A program made the position numbers and the translations under genes. 64,000 bases of DNA, taken from Candidatus Nitrospira nitrosa. Lineage in GTDB: Bacteria; Nitrospirota; Nitrospiria; Nitrospirales; Nitrospiraceae. The notes under the pieces are model-generated. The model searched no databases. It was not told the DNA's origin and was given only the letters and a program-made list of their open reading frames with translations. Below, one piece after another: positions 62,877-64,000 of the stretch (position 1 is its first letter; every line of letters starts with the position of its first letter). The DNA is taken from positions 124,001-188,000 of the forward strand of contig NZ_CZQA01000008.1 of assembly GCF_001458735.1 (NCBI RefSeq). The letters run 5' to 3'.

Positions 62877-63388
62877 TGTCCGAACTCAACACACAGCCAG
62901 TGAAAGGGGGCCGATCGTTTCGCGCACTCTTACGCCAAGTCCTTCATCTACAAGAATCCCCGCGCCGCACGGCCTTGGCCTTCGCCTTGGGGGTCTTTAT
63001 CGCGTTTTCGCCGGCGTATGGCCTGCATACGGCCATGGTGGCGCTGTGCACTTGGCTGTTCGGTCTCAACTTTGTCGCGTTGTTTGCTGGAGCGCTGATC
63101 AACAATCCCTGGACCATCATTCCGATCCTAGGCGCGACGTATTGGACCGGAGCCTTCTTGCTAGGACGAACCGATACACCGACCTTCGACTGGCACGACT
63201 TGAGCTTCAGCGGCATCTATGACCAAGTCCTCCCCTATGCCGGCCCATTTGTGCTGGGAGGCCTCATCCTCAGTGTACTCGGCACTTTGGTTTCATACCC
63301 CGCCGCGTATTTCTTTATTGCGAAATATCGGCCTGAGTCGGCCTCCGATGGGGCTAAACCATTGCCGCCCTCAAACCGGGTGGGCTAA
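62876..63388 (+). CDS. DUF2062 membrane protein
   Basis: Protein of 170 aa with three to four hydrophobic segments. The motif region LALGVFIAFSPAYGLHTAMVA (as seen at about 38-58, cut here by line of sight) and NNPWTIIPILGATYWTGAFLLG identify the DUF2062 family. Its function is unknown; family members are often near glycosyltransferase and membrane-lipid genes. It is coupled to thiL by a one-base overlap. Confidence 0.85.
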   Translation: MSELNTQPVKGGRSFRALLRQVLHLQESPRRTALAFALGVFIAFSPAYGLHTAMVALCTWLFGLNFVALFAGALINNPWTIIPILGATYWTGAFLLGRTDTPTFDWHDLSFSGIYDQVLPYAGPFVLGGLILSVLGTLVSYPAAYFFIAKYRPESASDGAKPLPPSNRVG

Positions 63389-63402
63389 GATATTCATTAG
63401 CT

Positions 63403-64000
63403 ATGGAATCAGTAGACCGTCCTGATGCCCCCTTTGATGGTTCCGCACTCATCGCCGACCCGATTCACAAGTACGTCACCTTTACCGTTCCCTTCGCGAA
63501 CCCCGACCCACACGAACATACTGAGAAGGACCTGATCGATTCCCCTTGGGTTCAGCGACTGCGGTACATCTATCAGTTACAAAGTGCCCGATGGGTCTAT
63601 CCGTCCGCCGAACACACCAGATTCGTCCATTCCTTAGGGACGATGCATGTGGCAGGACGATTTGCCCGACACTTGTACCCCTTTCTGAAAAATACCGTCA
63701 ACGACGTGCCGTCGGCCAATTATGTTGAGGAGCTCTTGCGAATCACCGCGTTGGTGCACGACATCGGACACGGTCCGTTCTGCCATTTCTTCGACGACAA
63801 TTTCCTCCATGGATTCGGCTTGACCCATGAACGATTGGGACAAATTATCATCCGCGACCATCTCGCCCCCTTCATCAAAAAGATCCGCCGCAGTCCCTCC
63901 GGACCCTTCGCCAAAGGTGAGGAATTGGACCCGGACCAGATCGCCCATCTGATCCTCAAAGAAAAGGGCAAGGACAACTCCCGGCTCCCTCGCTGGTTGA
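63403..64000 (+). CDS. HD-domain phosphohydrolase, 3' end cut off by the window
   Basis: First 199 residues of an HD-superfamily protein; the gene runs past the window end. The start is the ATG at 63403, 14 nt after the DUF2062 stop, with no strong ribosome site. Metal-binding motifs are present: RFVHSLGTMH (first His) and ALVHDIGHGPFCHFFD (the HD pair). This pattern matches the dNTPase-like HD family (DUF/YdhJ-like) rather than cyclic-di-GMP HD-GYP. Substrate unknown. Confidence 0.85.
   Translation, partial: MESVDRPDAPFDGSALIADPIHKYVTFTVPFANPDPHEHTEKDLIDSPWVQRLRYIYQLQSARWVYPSAEHTRFVHSLGTMHVAGRFARHLYPFLKNTVNDVPSANYVEELLRITALVHDIGHGPFCHFFDDNFLHGFGLTHERLGQIIIRDHLAPFIKKIRRSPSGPFAKGEELDPDQIAHLILKEKGKDNSRLPRWL

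Noticed and set aside
1-64000. CRISPR array, tRNA, rRNA or phage genes
   Set aside because: No regularly spaced repeats, no tRNA or rRNA sequence and no phage structural genes were seen on either strand.

Overview
The window reads as part of the chromosome of a Gram-negative bacterium. It carries lipid A genes (lpxA, lpxB, lpxI, lpxK, waaA, msbA), an outer-membrane assembly operon (bamA with two OmpH/Skp-type genes) and a large O-antigen or capsule locus. LpxI in place of LpxH, the moderate G+C content, and the bamA/galU/lon/thiL neighbourhood suggest Nitrospirota, probably Nitrospira. That assignment is an inference from general knowledge; no rRNA or other taxonomic marker is present.

Layout. 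Everything from 36 to 57359 that I accept as a functional gene is on the minus strand, so transcription runs from high to low coordinates. From 57359 down to 38721: bamA, two Skp-like genes, fabZ, lpxA, lpxI, a Gfo/Idh/MocA oxidoreductase, lpxB, msbA, a lysophospholipid-acyltransferase-like gene with a frameshift in a nine-base homopolymer, waaA, lpxK, a heptosyltransferase-GmhB fusion, a methyltransferase, two more GT9 heptosyltransferases and a winged-helix regulator. This is lipid A and inner-core synthesis. From 38568 down to 8393 lies the O-unit locus: an UpxY/RfaH-type NusG paralogue at its 5' end, a flippase, a sulfotransferase cut by an IS30-family element, a five-gene phosphoramidate set, methyltransferases, many glycosyltransferases, a WecA/WbpL-type initiating transferase with its sugar reductase, a Wzy/WaaL-type protein, a WbpM-type dehydratase, rfbB/rfbD/rfbA and cysC. 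From 7855 down to 36 lies a tight eight-gene operon with its own promoter: two paralogous radical SAM proteins flank an epimerase, a GmhA-like isomerase, a nucleotidyltransferase-PfkB kinase fusion, an E1 alpha/beta thiamine-diphosphate enzyme and a small unknown. On the plus strand at the right end are galU, lon, thiL, a DUF2062 gene and a truncated HD-domain gene.

Most interesting points. (1) The genes at 28994-34123 match, one for one, the Campylobacter jejuni capsule O-methyl phosphoramidate pathway: glutamine kinase, CTP cytidylyltransferase, gamma-glutamyl-CDP-amidate hydrolase, CDP-amidate kinase and a methyltransferase. That is a strong candidate for an undescribed phosphoramidate-decorated glycan in this lineage. 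(2) The 36-7855 operon looks like a variant heptose or branched-sugar pathway that adds radical SAM chemistry and a ketoacid-dehydrogenase E1 without E2/E3 to GmhA/HldE/HldD-like enzymes. (3) An IS30 copy bounded by 34141-35146 separates the sulfotransferase from the phosphoramidate genes and supplies the sulfotransferase stop codon.
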